From the NCBI GenBank assembly GCA_904374465.1, contig CAJFFY010000022.1, forward strand, positions 1 through 36,969: a stretch of DNA of 36,969 nt, read 5' to 3'. Both the position numbers and the translations under genes were made by a program. The notes under the pieces were generated by a model. It was not told the origin of the DNA and did not search any database. It saw only the letters and a list, made by a program, of their open reading frames with translations. Of the stretch, positions 29,002 to 36,969 are shown piece after piece (the stretch's first letter is position 1; every line of letters starts with the position of its first letter). The DNA is from an uncultured Subdoligranulum sp. (lineage in GTDB: Bacteria > Bacillota > Clostridia > Oscillospirales > Ruminococcaceae).

Positions 29002-30075
29002 ATGGCTACTGCTAACAACGAATTCTTTGACGCTCTGGCTGCACTGGAGAAAGAGCGCGGCCTGCCGGAGGATTACCTCATCGAGAAGATCAAGGCGGCC
29101 ATCGTGATTGCCGTCAAGAAGGACTATGAGGTCGAGGACGAGAACGTCGTCGTGGATATCGATCCCGAGATCGGCGCGTTCCGTGCCAGCCTGCTGCGGG
29201 ACATCGTGGAAGAGGTGGAAAACCCCCACACCCAGGTCAGCCTGGAGGATGCCCAGAAGGTGCGCAAGAGCTATCGCATCGGTCAGCGCATGGTTACCCA
29301 GCTGAAGACCAAGGAATTCGGTCGCATCGCCGCTCAGACGGCCAAGCATGTGATCCGTCAGGGCCTGCGGGAAGGCGAGCGCAGCCTGCAGTGCAGCGAG
29401 ATGCAGTCCCGCGCCCATGAGCTGATCACCGCCACGGTGGTGTCCATCGATCCGGAGCGCGGCAATGTGGTGCTGGATCTGGGCAAGGGCGGCAGCGCCG
29501 TTCTGCCCCGTAACGAGCAGGTGCCCGGCGAGACCTTCCGGGAAGGCGAGACCATCCAGGTCTACGTGGTGGATGTGCTGGCCACTGACCGCGGTCCCCG
29601 CGTGACCATCAGCCGCACCCATCCCGGCCTTGTGAAACGGATGTTCGAACTGGAAGTTCCCGAAATCTATGACGGCACCGTCGAGATCAAGGCCATCGCC
29701 CGGGAGGCCGGTGCCCGTACCAAACTGGCCGTCTGGAGCAAGAACCCTGACGTGGATCCCGTTGGCGCCTGCATCGGTGCCCGCGGCGCCCGTGTGGAAA
29801 AGATCGTGCAGGAACTGGGCGGCGAAAAAATCGATGTTATCCGCTGGAGCGAGGACATCACCGAGTTCATCTCGGCGGCACTGTCCCCGGCCAAGGTGGT
29901 CAAGGTGGAACTGCTGCCCGGCGAAACCAAGAGCTGCCGTGTCACGGTGCCCGATCACCAGCTCAGCCTGGCTATCGGTAACAAGGGGCAGAATGTGCGT
30001 CTGTGCGCCCACCTGACCGGTTACAATATCGATATCCGTCCCGAATCCGGCTATTACGGTGAGGACGAGGAATAA
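29002..30075 (+). CDS. nusA: Transcription termination/antitermination protein NusA
   Basis: This 357-aa protein has an RNA polymerase-binding N-terminal domain (1-about 130), an S1 domain (about 140-205, TATVVSIDPERGNVVLDLG), and two KH domains. KH1 has CIGARGARVEKIV, and KH2 has AIGNKGQNVRLCAHLTGYNIDI. It lacks the acidic repeats of the proteobacterial protein and ends in GEDEE, the usual Firmicutes length. It promotes pausing and hairpin-dependent termination. The leader terminator upstream of rimP is a likely target. GGGAGG lies 12 nt before the ATG. Confidence 0.97.
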   Translation: MATANNEFFDALAALEKERGLPEDYLIEKIKAAIVIAVKKDYEVEDENVVVDIDPEIGAFRASLLRDIVEEVENPHTQVSLEDAQKVRKSYRIGQRMVTQLKTKEFGRIAAQTAKHVIRQGLREGERSLQCSEMQSRAHELITATVVSIDPERGNVVLDLGKGGSAVLPRNEQVPGETFREGETIQVYVVDVLATDRGPRVTISRTHPGLVKRMFELEVPEIYDGTVEIKAIAREAGARTKLAVWSKNPDVDPVGACIGARGARVEKIVQELGGEKIDVIRWSEDITEFISAALSPAKVVKVELLPGETKSCRVTVPDHQLSLAIGNKGQNVRLCAHLTGYNIDIRPESGYYGEDEE

Positions 30076-30133
30076 ACTTTCTCTACACCCGGGCAGCGCG
30101 TCCCGGAGTTGAGTTGGAAAAGAGGTCGGCTAC

Positions 30134-30445
30134 TTGCAGCAGCAAAAGCAAAAAAAGATCCCGGTGCGCCGGTGCGTGGGCTGTAATGCCCAGCGCCCCA
30201 AGCGCGAACTGGTGCGCGTGGTGCGCAGCCCCGAAGGCGAGATCAGCATTGATCTGCGCGGTAAAGCGCCGGGGCGGGGGGCATATCTTTGCCCGTCGGC
30301 CGCGTGCCTGGCCAAGGCCCGCAAGGCCAAGCGGTTGGAGCGTACGTTTGAGGTCCCCATCCCCGGGGAAATCTACGACCGCCTGACCGAAGAAATCCAA
30401 TGCGCGGAACAAAGTGCAAAGGAGGCGGCAGACCATGGCGAATGA
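30134..30445 (+). CDS. rnpM: RNase P modulator RnpM (YlxR)
   Basis: This 103-aa basic protein has the YlxR family motifs: IPVRRCVGCNAQRPKREL (9-26) and the GRGAYLCPSAACLAKA stretch (about 47-62). It starts with TTG at 30134, preceded by AGAGGT; no ATG or GTG is available at a suitable place. The family was recently linked to modulation of RNase P in B. subtilis. Its place between nusA and the L7Ae-type gene is standard. It overlaps the next gene by 11 nt. Confidence 0.92.
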   Translation: MQQQKQKKIPVRRCVGCNAQRPKRELVRVVRSPEGEISIDLRGKAPGRGAYLCPSAACLAKARKAKRLERTFEVPIPGEIYDRLTEEIQCAEQSAKEAADHGE

Positions 30446-30740
30446 TCAACACCCGTTGCTGGGGGCGCTGGGGCTTTGCCGCAAGGCCGGTAAGCTGCTG
30501 CATGGATATGACCGCGTGCAGGAAAATGCCCTGCGCGGTAAGGTGGCGCTGGTCCTGCTTGCCGCGGATGCCAGCGAACGAACCGTGACTCATATGCGCA
30601 GCGCCTGCGAGGGAATCGTGGCCTGTGAACAGATGCCGCTGACCACCGCCGATCTGGCGATGCTCACCCCCAAGCCTGCCGCAGTGTTCGGCGTAACGGA
30701 CGAACACCTTGCGCAGCTGTGCGCAAAACATCTTACCTGA
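30435..30740 (+). CDS. rplGA: L7Ae-family ribosomal-associated protein (YlxQ)
   Basis: This 101-aa protein has the L7Ae/L30e fold: LGALGLCRKAGKLLHGYDRVQENALRG, then VALVLLAADASERT, and ending ALCAKH-like LCAKHLT. Such proteins bind kink-turn RNA; its exact role in the nusA operon is not settled. The ATG at 30435 follows AAAGGAGG at about 30419-30426 and overlaps the end of rnpM. It is 21 nt from infB. Confidence 0.9.
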   Translation: MANDQHPLLGALGLCRKAGKLLHGYDRVQENALRGKVALVLLAADASERTVTHMRSACEGIVACEQMPLTTADLAMLTPKPAAVFGVTDEHLAQLCAKHLT

Positions 30741-30761
30741 TGCAGAGGAGGACCACAGTTT

Positions 30762-33158
30762 ATGGATTTTAAATATAAGATTGCCGATGTTGCCAAGGAG
30801 TTTGGCGTGCCTGCCAAGAAGGTCATCGAGACTGTTTCGCCCATCACCGGGGAAACCTATAAGACCGGCGGCACCTTTGGGGAAAAGGAGCTGGACTTCC
30901 TGCTGGAAACGCTGACCCGTGAAAACGCCGAGCAGAACTTCGACGCCTACCTGGCCAGCGGCAAGAAGGAAGAGCCAAAACCCGCCCCCAAGGCCGAGAA
31001 AAAGCCGGAGCCCAAAAAGCCCGAAGCCAAGAAACCCGAGGCCAAGCGTGACAACCGCAAGCCCGAGAAGCAGGCGGAAAAGCGCAACGAGAAGCGCGTT
31101 ACCCTGCAGGAACTGGCTGCGGATACCGGCATCAAAAAGCCGGTGGCCGCCACCGAGCAGGTGCAGGTCAACCGTGCCCAGGTTTCTGTGGATACCCGCA
31201 CGGTGGATGTCAACGTGGATAAGTTCAACGCCCGGTATGATGACCTGGCCGACAGCCGCAACATGCCCAACAAGCGCAAGAACCAGCCCACCGGCAAGAA
31301 AGAAAAATTCAACAACCGCAACAACCGCCGCGGCCAGCAGTTCGGTCGCCGTCGTGAAACCGAGGCCGAGCGTCTGCAGCGTATCCAGCTGGAAAAAGCC
31401 CGCAACGCCCAGCTCAAGATCTCTATTCCCGACGAGATCACGGTGGGCGAGCTGGCCAGCCGCCTGAAGCAGACCGCTGCCAAGGTGGTTGCCAAGTTCA
31501 TGCAGATGGGCGAGATGCACGCCGTTTCCGACGTGGTGGATTTCGACACCGCTGCCCTCATCGCCGAAGAGTTCCATGCCAAGGTGGAGCATGAGGTCCA
31601 TGTCTCCATCGAGGAACGCCTCTTTGTGCAGGAGGAGGACAACGCCGCCGATCTGGTGGAGCGCCCGCCCGTTGTGGTGGTTATGGGCCACGTCGACCAC
31701 GGCAAGACTTCCATCCTGGACGCTATCCGCAAGACCAACGTGACCGCGGGCGAGGCCGGCGGCATCACTCAGGCCATCGGTGCCTACCAGGTCAAGAGTG
31801 GCGACAGCGTCATCACCTTCCTGGATACGCCGGGTCACGAAGCCTTCACCGCTATGCGTGCCCGTGGTGCCAACATGACCGATATTGCGGTGCTGGTGGT
31901 GGCTGCCGACGACGGCATCATGCCCCAGACCATCGAGTCCATCAACCATGCCAAGGCGGCCAATGTCAAACTGATCGTGGCCATCAACAAGATGGATAAA
32001 CCCACCGCCAACCCCGAGCGCGTCAAGGAACAGCTGACCCAGTACGAGATCGTGCCCGAAGACTGGGGCGGCGATGTGGCCTGCATTCCCGTTTCGGCCC
32101 TGACCGGCATGGGCATCTCGGACCTGCTGGAGCGCATCGTCCTGGAGGCCGAGGTCATGGAACTGAAGGCCAACCCCAACCGCCGCGGCAAGGGTGCCGT
32201 GGTGGAAGCCCGTCTGGACAAGGGCCAGGGCCCCATTGCCACGCTGCTGGTTCAGAACGGTACGCTGCATAAGGGCGATTGCCTGATTGCCGGTACCGCC
32301 GTTGGCCGTGTGCGCACCATGCGGGACGACAAGGGCCGTGAGATCACCGAGGCCGGGCCTTCCACTCCTGTGGAGATCACCGGTCTGACCGAAGTGCCCG
32401 AAGCCGGTGAGCTGTTCGAGGCGGTCGAGGACGAAAAGCTGGCCCGTGAACTGGCCGACAAGCGCATGAACGAGGCCAAGGAACGCCAGTTCGCCGCGTA
32501 CACCAAGGTTACGCTGGATAACCTGTTTGACCAGATGGCGGCCAACGATATGAAGGAACTGCCCATCGTGGTCAAGGCCGATGTGCAGGGCTCCGCCGAG
32601 GCTGTCAAGCAGAGCCTGGAGAAGATTTCCAACGACGAGGTCCGGGTCCGCGTCATCCACGCGGGCGTGGGCGCCATCTCCAAGTCCGACGTGTCGCTGG
32701 CAGATGCTTCCAATGCCATCATCATCGGCTTCAACGTCCGTCCCGATGCGGTGGCCAAGGCGGAAGCCGAGCAGACCGGTGTGGAAATGCGTATGTACCG
32801 CGTGATTTACGACGCCATCAACGATGTTTCCGACGCCATGAAGGGCATGCTGGCACCCAAGATCCGTGAAGTGGCGCTGGGTGAAGCCCAGGTCCGTCAG
32901 GTCTACAAGATTTCCAGTGTGGGTACGGTGGCCGGCTGCCGCGTTACCAACGGCAAGATCACCCGTGATGCCCAGCTGCGTCTGGTGCGTGACGGCATCG
33001 TTATCTGTGAGGATGCCATTGCCAGCCTGAAGCGTTTCAAGGACGACGCCAAGGAAGTGGCCGAAGGCTTTGAGTGCGGCATCACGCTGGAGAAATTCTC
33101 CGACATCAAGGAAGGCGACGTCTTCGAGTGCTTCAAACTCGAGGAGTACCGCGACTGA
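30762..33158 (+). CDS. infB: Translation initiation factor IF-2
   Basis: This 798-aa GTPase delivers initiator tRNA to the ribosome. The N-terminus has an IF2_N module (1-55), a KPE-rich linker (about 65-115) and a basic Asn/Arg linker. A second IF2_N module spans about 210-275. The G domain has GHVDHGKT (309-316), DTPGH (355-359) and NKMD (409-412), followed by domains II, III and the C-terminal tRNA-binding domain (to residue 798). The start at 30762 follows GAGGAGG. It is the largest gene of the operon; rbfA follows after 76 nt. Confidence 0.98.
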   Translation: MDFKYKIADVAKEFGVPAKKVIETVSPITGETYKTGGTFGEKELDFLLETLTRENAEQNFDAYLASGKKEEPKPAPKAEKKPEPKKPEAKKPEAKRDNRKPEKQAEKRNEKRVTLQELAADTGIKKPVAATEQVQVNRAQVSVDTRTVDVNVDKFNARYDDLADSRNMPNKRKNQPTGKKEKFNNRNNRRGQQFGRRRETEAERLQRIQLEKARNAQLKISIPDEITVGELASRLKQTAAKVVAKFMQMGEMHAVSDVVDFDTAALIAEEFHAKVEHEVHVSIEERLFVQEEDNAADLVERPPVVVVMGHVDHGKTSILDAIRKTNVTAGEAGGITQAIGAYQVKSGDSVITFLDTPGHEAFTAMRARGANMTDIAVLVVAADDGIMPQTIESINHAKAANVKLIVAINKMDKPTANPERVKEQLTQYEIVPEDWGGDVACIPVSALTGMGISDLLERIVLEAEVMELKANPNRRGKGAVVEARLDKGQGPIATLLVQNGTLHKGDCLIAGTAVGRVRTMRDDKGREITEAGPSTPVEITGLTEVPEAGELFEAVEDEKLARELADKRMNEAKERQFAAYTKVTLDNLFDQMAANDMKELPIVVKADVQGSAEAVKQSLEKISNDEVRVRVIHAGVGAISKSDVSLADASNAIIIGFNVRPDAVAKAEAEQTGVEMRMYRVIYDAINDVSDAMKGMLAPKIREVALGEAQVRQVYKISSVGTVAGCRVTNGKITRDAQLRLVRDGIVICEDAIASLKRFKDDAKEVAEGFECGITLEKFSDIKEGDVFECFKLEEYRD

Positions 33159-33234
33159 TTTTTACCAGGCGGCACCGTGTTGCGCCCGCAGGGCGCCACA
33201 TGGGCAGGCCGCAGAAATTTGAGGATAAATTACC

Positions 33235-33618
33235 ATGCCAAGCAAAAATCATGGCCGTATGGCACAGGATATGAAACGGGAGCTTATTGCCATTATCGGT
33301 GAGATGAAAGACCCCCGTGTCACCGGTGGCCTGCTGACGGTCACGCGGCTGGATGTCACGCCGGATCTGGACCAGGCCAAGGTCTATATCAGCGTGATGG
33401 GGCGTGAAGGCGGGCCCGAGCCCGTGGTCAAAGCGCTCAACAAGGCATCCGGTCATGTGCGTACGGAGGTCAGCCGCCGTATGCACATCCGCAAAGCCCC
33501 GCGCTTTGTGTTTGTTTCGGATGAAGGCGCTGCCTATGCGGCGCACATCAATAAATTGCTGGATGAACTCGCCATTGAACCGGACGCTCCCCAGGGCGAC
33601 GAAGGCAAAGGCGAATGA
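33235..33618 (+). CDS. rbfA: Ribosome-binding factor A
   Basis: This 127-aa protein has the KH-like RbfA fold: RMAQDMKRELIAIIGEMKDPRV (about 7-28), LLTVTRLDVTPDLDQAKVYISVMG, and IRKAPRFVFVSDEGA. It helps mature the 30S subunit and works next to RimP and IF-2. The ATG at 33235 follows TTGAGGA by 9 nt. The 76-nt spacer before it includes the short hairpin GCGCCC-gca-GGGCGC (33182-33196), without a T-tract. Confidence 0.95.
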   Translation: MPSKNHGRMAQDMKRELIAIIGEMKDPRVTGGLLTVTRLDVTPDLDQAKVYISVMGREGGPEPVVKALNKASGHVRTEVSRRMHIRKAPRFVFVSDEGAAYAAHINKLLDELAIEPDAPQGDEGKGE

Positions 33619-33681
33619 TCGGCAAAGCGGGCTGCCCAAGGCAAGCTACGCCGGACCGACTCCCCAGAAAAGAGGAACTGT

Positions 33682-34677
33682 ATGACGCAATCCGTGGATC
33701 ATGAGACGGTCATTTCGCGCCTGCTGGGTGCGGACGATATCCTGATACTTTGCCATAAGAACCCGGACGGTGATACCATCGGCTCGGGGGCGGCTCTCTG
33801 CCTGGCGCTGCAGCGCCTGGGCAAGACGGCGGCGGTGCTGTGCAGTGATCCGATTCCTGCCATGTACGCATTTTTACCCATCACGGTGTTTGACGGCAGC
33901 TTTACGCCGGGCTTTGTGGTGGCGGTGGATGTGGCGGGTATCCAGCTGTTCGGCGACCGCAACAATATGCCCCATTATGCGGAGCATGTGGATCTGTGCA
34001 TTGATCACCATGGCTCCAACAGCGGCTATGCTTACGAATCCCTTGTGGATCCGGGCGCTGCGGCCACAGCGGAACTGCTGACGGCCCTGATTCCCGAAAT
34101 GGGGGTGGAGATCACACCGGAAATGGCAGCCTGCCTTTATACGGGTATTGCCACCGACACCGGTTGTTTCCGTTTTACCAACACTACCGCAGCCACCCAC
34201 CGGGCGGCCGCGGCGCTGATCGAGGCGGGAGCCGATGTGGAACGGCTCAACGAAAGCCTGTTCGAGTGCCGCTCTCATGCCCGCATGGCCGCCGAGCGGA
34301 TGGCGCTGGAAAGCCTGGAATTCTATTACGAGAACCGCTGCGCCCTGATCTGCCTGACCTGGGACCAGATTCAGGCCGCTGGTGTGGCCGGTGCCGAACT
34401 GGAGGATCTGACCAGTCTGCCCCGCTCCATCGAAGGGGTGGAAGTGGGCCTGACGCTGCGCCAGCAGAAGGACGGCAGTTATAAGATCAGTGTGCGTACC
34501 GGCCACGACACCAATGCCTGTAATATTGCACGCAGACTGGGCGGTGGCGGACATCCCCGGGCGGCCGGCTGTGAGATCAGCGGTAACCTGGACAACGCCA
34601 AACATGCCATTCTGACCGAAGTGAAAAAGGAACTGGAACGCAGCGCCTCCCTGAACGCGGCGGACCAGCAGTCCTGA
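33682..34677 (+). CDS. nrnA: DHH-family oligoribonuclease / pAp phosphatase (NrnA)
   Basis: This 331-aa protein has the DHH domain with CHKNPDGDTIGSG (24-36), VVAVDVAG, and the DHHGSN motif (about 111-116). The C-terminal DHHA1 domain ends in GGGGHPRAAGCEI (about 289-301). NrnA degrades 2-5 nt RNA and 3'-phosphoadenosine 5'-phosphate. Its place between rbfA and truB is standard for Firmicutes. AGAGGAA lies 6 nt before the ATG. Confidence 0.93.
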   Translation: MTQSVDHETVISRLLGADDILILCHKNPDGDTIGSGAALCLALQRLGKTAAVLCSDPIPAMYAFLPITVFDGSFTPGFVVAVDVAGIQLFGDRNNMPHYAEHVDLCIDHHGSNSGYAYESLVDPGAAATAELLTALIPEMGVEITPEMAACLYTGIATDTGCFRFTNTTAATHRAAAALIEAGADVERLNESLFECRSHARMAAERMALESLEFYYENRCALICLTWDQIQAAGVAGAELEDLTSLPRSIEGVEVGLTLRQQKDGSYKISVRTGHDTNACNIARRLGGGGHPRAAGCEISGNLDNAKHAILTEVKKELERSASLNAADQQS

Positions 34678-34701
34678 CGAATCGAAAAGGAAATTCCCAT
34701 C

Positions 34702-35595
34702 ATGCAAACGCCAAACGGCATTTTGCCCGTAGATAAGCCAGCCGGCTGGACCAGCTTTGATGTGCTGGCCAAGCTGCGTGGTGCTTTGGGCACACGCAAG
34801 CTGGGGCACGCGGGCACACTGGATCCCATGGCGACCGGTGTGCTCGCCGTGTTTATCGGCAAAGCTACCGCGGCTGCCGACCGGCAGCCCGATCACGACA
34901 AAACCTATGAAGCCACCCTGCGCCTGGGATTGCGTACCGACACGGGGGATATCACCGGTACCGTGCTGGAAACGGCTCCCGTGACAGCGGGGGAGGAGGC
35001 ACTGCGTGCGGTATTGCCCCGGTTTGTGGGACCGCAGATGCAGCTGCCGCCCATGTACAGCGCGGTGAAAATCCATGGTCAGCCGCTGTACAAGGCTGCC
35101 CGCAAAGGGCAGACCGTAGAGCGCACCCCGCGCCCCATCACGGTGTACGGTATCGACTACCTGGGCAGTCCGGCAGCGGGGGAGTACACGCTGCGGGTTT
35201 CCTGCTCCAAGGGTACGTATATCCGGGTCCTGGCCGAGGATTTGGGCCGGGCGATGGGCGTGCCGGCCACCCTGGCGGCTCTGCGCCGAACCCGGGCGGG
35301 CGTGTTTTCTATCGAACAGTGCCACACACTGCCGGATATCCTGGCGGCGGCGGAAAGCGGCGCACTGGAGACCAACGGCTGGATCCGGCCCGTGGAAAGT
35401 GTTTTCGCACCGTTGCCGGCTTTGACCGTCAACCCCGGGGTCAAGGCACATCTTTTCAACGGCTGCCCCACCAGCCATTATGGGGCGGCAGATGGCCGCT
35501 ACCGTGTGTATGACGAGGAAGATGCATTCCTGGGTTTGGCTGTGGTGGAAGGCGGCGTGCTGCGGGTGGACAAACTGTTTTGTGAAAGGAACTGA
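34702..35595 (+). CDS. truB: tRNA pseudouridine(55) synthase
   Basis: This 297-aa enzyme makes pseudouridine 55 in the T-loop of tRNA. Its N-terminus reads GILPVDKPAGWTSFDV, then the catalytic GHAGTLDPMATGVL with D41 as nucleophile, KTYEATLRLG, PPMYSAVKIHGQPLYK-AARKG, and RVSCSKGTYIRVLAEDLG. The C-terminal part (about 240-297) is a PUA-like extension. AAGGAAA precedes the ATG. ribF follows after 7 nt. Confidence 0.96.
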   Translation: MQTPNGILPVDKPAGWTSFDVLAKLRGALGTRKLGHAGTLDPMATGVLAVFIGKATAAADRQPDHDKTYEATLRLGLRTDTGDITGTVLETAPVTAGEEALRAVLPRFVGPQMQLPPMYSAVKIHGQPLYKAARKGQTVERTPRPITVYGIDYLGSPAAGEYTLRVSCSKGTYIRVLAEDLGRAMGVPATLAALRRTRAGVFSIEQCHTLPDILAAAESGALETNGWIRPVESVFAPLPALTVNPGVKAHLFNGCPTSHYGAADGRYRVYDEEDAFLGLAVVEGGVLRVDKLFCERN

Positions 35596-35602
35596 AATTT
35601 TG

Positions 35603-36535
35603 ATGCAGATCTTTCATACCATGGCCCCGGTGACCGATATCCGGGGATGTGCTGTGGCGCTGGGCTACTTTGACGGTGTCCATTGCGGACATCGCATGGT
35701 GCTGGGGGGCGCGGTGCGATACGCCGACGAAAACAACCTGGCCCCGGCGGCGTTCACCTTTGAACTGCCGGGCAACCAGACCCTGAAAGGCGGACGCATT
35801 CTTTCCCCGACACAAAAGCACGTCCGGGTGGCCTCCCTGGGGATCCAACAGTATCTGGAACCGCCCTTTGAAGTTTTCCGGGATCTTTCGCCCGAAGATT
35901 TTGTGGAGAAGGTGTTGGTGGAGTGCTTCCATGCCAAGGCGGTCTTCTGTGGCAACAACTTCACCTTCGGCGCCCGGGCGGCCGGCAATGTGGAGCTGCT
36001 GCATGCCCTGTGTGAACCCCGTGGAATTGCCGTACACATCGTACCCATGGCCCAGTACGGGGCCCAGGCGGTCTCCTCCACCCGCATCCGTGCGGCGCTG
36101 GAGGAGGGAAGACTGGACGATGCCAACGCCATGCTGGGGGCACCCTATGCCATCGACTGGACGGTGACCCACGGCAAAGGGGTGGGCACCAGCCGCCTGG
36201 GAACCCCCACCGTCAACCAGAACTACCCGCCCGACGCGCTGCAGCCCTGTGCCGGTGTGTATCTGACCCGGATCCACCTGCAGGACCGCTGGTGGCCGGC
36301 AGCCACCGGCATCGGCAAACGTCCCACTGTGGACGACAGTGCCAACGCGGCGGTCACCTGTGAAACCTACGTGCCGGATTTTTCCGGGAACCTGTACGGA
36401 CAGAATCCTGTGCTGGAATTTCACCGGTATCTGTGCCCGGTCCGAAAGTTTCACAACCTGCAGGAACTGTCTGACCTGATCCGCCGTGCGGCCCGGGAGA
36501 GCAAAGCCTACTTCGCCGCCCAAACGGTAAAATAA
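35603..36535 (+). CDS. ribF: Bifunctional riboflavin kinase / FAD synthetase
   Basis: This 310-aa enzyme makes FMN and FAD. The N-terminal nucleotidyltransferase domain has ALGYFDGVHCGHRMVL (about 20-35) and AVSSTRIRAALEEG (about 155-168). The C-terminal flavokinase has GKGVGTSRLGTPTVN, GVYLTRI and GIGKRPTV. The ATG at 35603 with AAAGGA 12 nt upstream is preferred; the in-frame codons before it lie inside truB. In this operon it is the last gene before the terminator that precedes rpsO. Confidence 0.93.
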   Translation: MQIFHTMAPVTDIRGCAVALGYFDGVHCGHRMVLGGAVRYADENNLAPAAFTFELPGNQTLKGGRILSPTQKHVRVASLGIQQYLEPPFEVFRDLSPEDFVEKVLVECFHAKAVFCGNNFTFGARAAGNVELLHALCEPRGIAVHIVPMAQYGAQAVSSTRIRAALEEGRLDDANAMLGAPYAIDWTVTHGKGVGTSRLGTPTVNQNYPPDALQPCAGVYLTRIHLQDRWWPAATGIGKRPTVDDSANAAVTCETYVPDFSGNLYGQNPVLEFHRYLCPVRKFHNLQELSDLIRRAARESKAYFAAQTVK

Positions 36536-36546
36536 TTGCAAAAAAC

Positions 36547-36580
36547 AGCGCGCCGTGCCCTTGTAATCACGGCGCGTTTG
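36547..36580 (+). terminator. Terminator of the rimP-ribF operon
   Basis: CGCGCCGTG (36549-36557) pairs with CACGGCGCG (36568-36576) around a 10-nt loop, then TTTG. The T-tract is short. The rpsO -35 lies in its loop. Confidence 0.7.
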
Positions 36581-36589
36581 TGCTATACT
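36561..36589 (+). promoter_or_regulatory. Promoter of rpsO inside the preceding terminator
   Basis: TTGTAA (36561-36566), exactly 17 bp, TATACT (36584-36589). The -35 occupies the loop of the ribF terminator and the 3' arm fills the spacer. Confidence 0.8.
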
Positions 36590-36597
36590 ATTGTCTG

Positions 36598-36656
36598 CTA
36601 CCGTGGCCCGGTAGGGGGCGTATGCCTCAAACCTGCAGTTACCCCGTACTGCGCCA
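36598..36656 (+). promoter_or_regulatory. rpsO leader, candidate S15 autoregulatory site
   Basis: The 5' leader has three hairpins: CTACCG/CGGTAG (36598-36603/36609-36614), GGGGC/GCCTC with a GTAT loop (36615-36619/36624-36628), and GCAGT/ACTGC (36635-36639/36648-36652). The second stem has a G-U next to a G-C pair, the feature S15 recognises in several rpsO mRNAs. Repression by S15 is inferred by analogy. Confidence 0.5.
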
Positions 36657-36687
36657 TCGGCAAATATTACTTGAAAGAGGTATCATC

Positions 36688-36960
36688 ATGAGCCAGAAAT
36701 CTGCTATCGAAAAGCAGCCCATCATCGCTAAGGCCGCCCTGCACGAGGGTGACACCGGTTCTCCGGAGGTTCAGGTCGCGCTGCTCACCGCGCGTATCAA
36801 CCACCTGACCGAGCATCTCAAGACCAACAAGCATGACAACCACAGCCGCCGCGGCCTGTTCAAGATGGTAGGCCGCCGCCGCAATCTGCTGGCCTATCTG
36901 CAAAAGAAGGACATCAACCGTTATCGTGCCCTGATCGCTGAGCTGGGTCTGCGCAAGTAA
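36688..36960 (+). CDS. rpsO: 30S ribosomal protein S15
   Basis: This 90-aa protein matches S15 over its full length: helical N-terminus, GDTGSPEVQVALLTARINHLTEHLKTNKHDNHSRRGL (about 22-58, the rRNA-binding part) and the C-terminal MVGRRRNLLAYLQKKD segment. It binds the central domain of 16S rRNA early in 30S assembly. The ATG at 36688 follows AAAGAGG by 8 nt; in-frame codons upstream cover the promoter and leader. In many bacteria it is followed by pnp, which would lie outside the window. Confidence 0.98.
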   Translation: MSQKSAIEKQPIIAKAALHEGDTGSPEVQVALLTARINHLTEHLKTNKHDNHSRRGLFKMVGRRRNLLAYLQKKDINRYRALIAELGLRK

Positions 36961-36969
36961 TTTTCGCAA

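Noticed and set aside
30243..32660. An 805-codon minus-strand open frame opposite infB (and similar ones opposite fakA and the first part of the plus strand of glyQS)
   Set aside because: Same codon-bias effect; the infB, fakA and glyQS frames carry all family motifs and the antisense products carry none.
33159..33234. Terminator between infB and rbfA
   Set aside because: The hairpin GCGCCC-gca-GGGCGC is not followed by a T-tract, and operon order is conserved, so it is more likely a neutral or stabilising stem.
35480..35602. Extended ribF start inside truB
   Set aside because: The extension is Trp/Cys-rich out-of-frame truB sequence; AAAGGA and the family start support 35603.

Overview
This GC-rich window comes from a bacterial chromosome, most likely a gut clostridium of the Oscillospiraceae/Ruminococcaceae type (Faecalibacterium/Gemmiger/Subdoligranulum-like). 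That placement is inferred from gene order (asp23-fakA-recG; rimP-nusA-rnpM-rplGA-infB-rbfA-nrnA-truB-ribF-rpsO), sigma-A promoters, strong AGGAGG ribosome binding sites, a single-chain class II GlyRS and a dimer-type MurC/RibF set. It is almost entirely core genome. I see no prophage, insertion sequence, CRISPR array, rRNA or tRNA.

Layout. 1-3480: rpmG(end)-secE-nusG-rplK-rplA, then a promoter with an L10-type attenuator leader, rplJ and rplL, closed by a terminator; rpoB does not follow. 3487-4010 (minus): a two-CBS protein. 4193-8402: Asp23, the FakA-like DAK2 protein and RecG. 8486-11785: a D,D-carboxypeptidase, nicotinate phosphoribosyltransferase and a small CmpB-type membrane protein. 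11853-12254: two very small genes of 37 and 45 codons, the second with a perfect promoter and terminator. 12417-14105: a family 2 glycosyltransferase and a HAD phosphatase. 14150-15042 (minus): a MerR-type regulator gene that appears broken by one frameshift and one in-frame amber codon, preceded by a MerR-style 19-bp-spacer promoter. 15177-19012: uncharacterised 129-aa protein, CCA-adding enzyme, nitroreductase, AcpS and an acyltransferase. 19065-19442: a MazF toxin without a visible antitoxin. 19506-20927 (minus): glycyl-tRNA synthetase. 21133-23541: a large YfhO-like membrane protein. 23500-23721 (minus): a 73-aa gene. 23897-26614: MurC and an M29 aminopeptidase. 26675-28208 (minus): a PadR regulator and a DUF2812 membrane protein. 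28344-36535: the rimP-nusA-infB translation/transcription operon. 36688-36960: rpsO with its own promoter and an S15-type leader.

How it works together. Both ends are ribosome and transcription-elongation operons and carry the classical autogenous RNA controls: an L1-site mimic before rplK, an L10 leader before rplJ, a leader terminator before rimP-nusA, and a GU/GC hairpin before rpsO. Between them lie cell-wall (dacA, murC), lipid (fakA, acpS), NAD salvage (pncB) and tRNA-maturation (cca) functions, and two local regulator modules (MerR, PadR). A recurring theme is compactness: several promoters sit inside the hairpin of the preceding gene. No clearly new defence or metabolic system is visible. 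The items most worth checking are the decayed, possibly membrane-tethered MerR gene, the orphan mazF with its nested hairpin, the paired AAACGnnCGTTT palindromes around the L10 leader, and the small genes.
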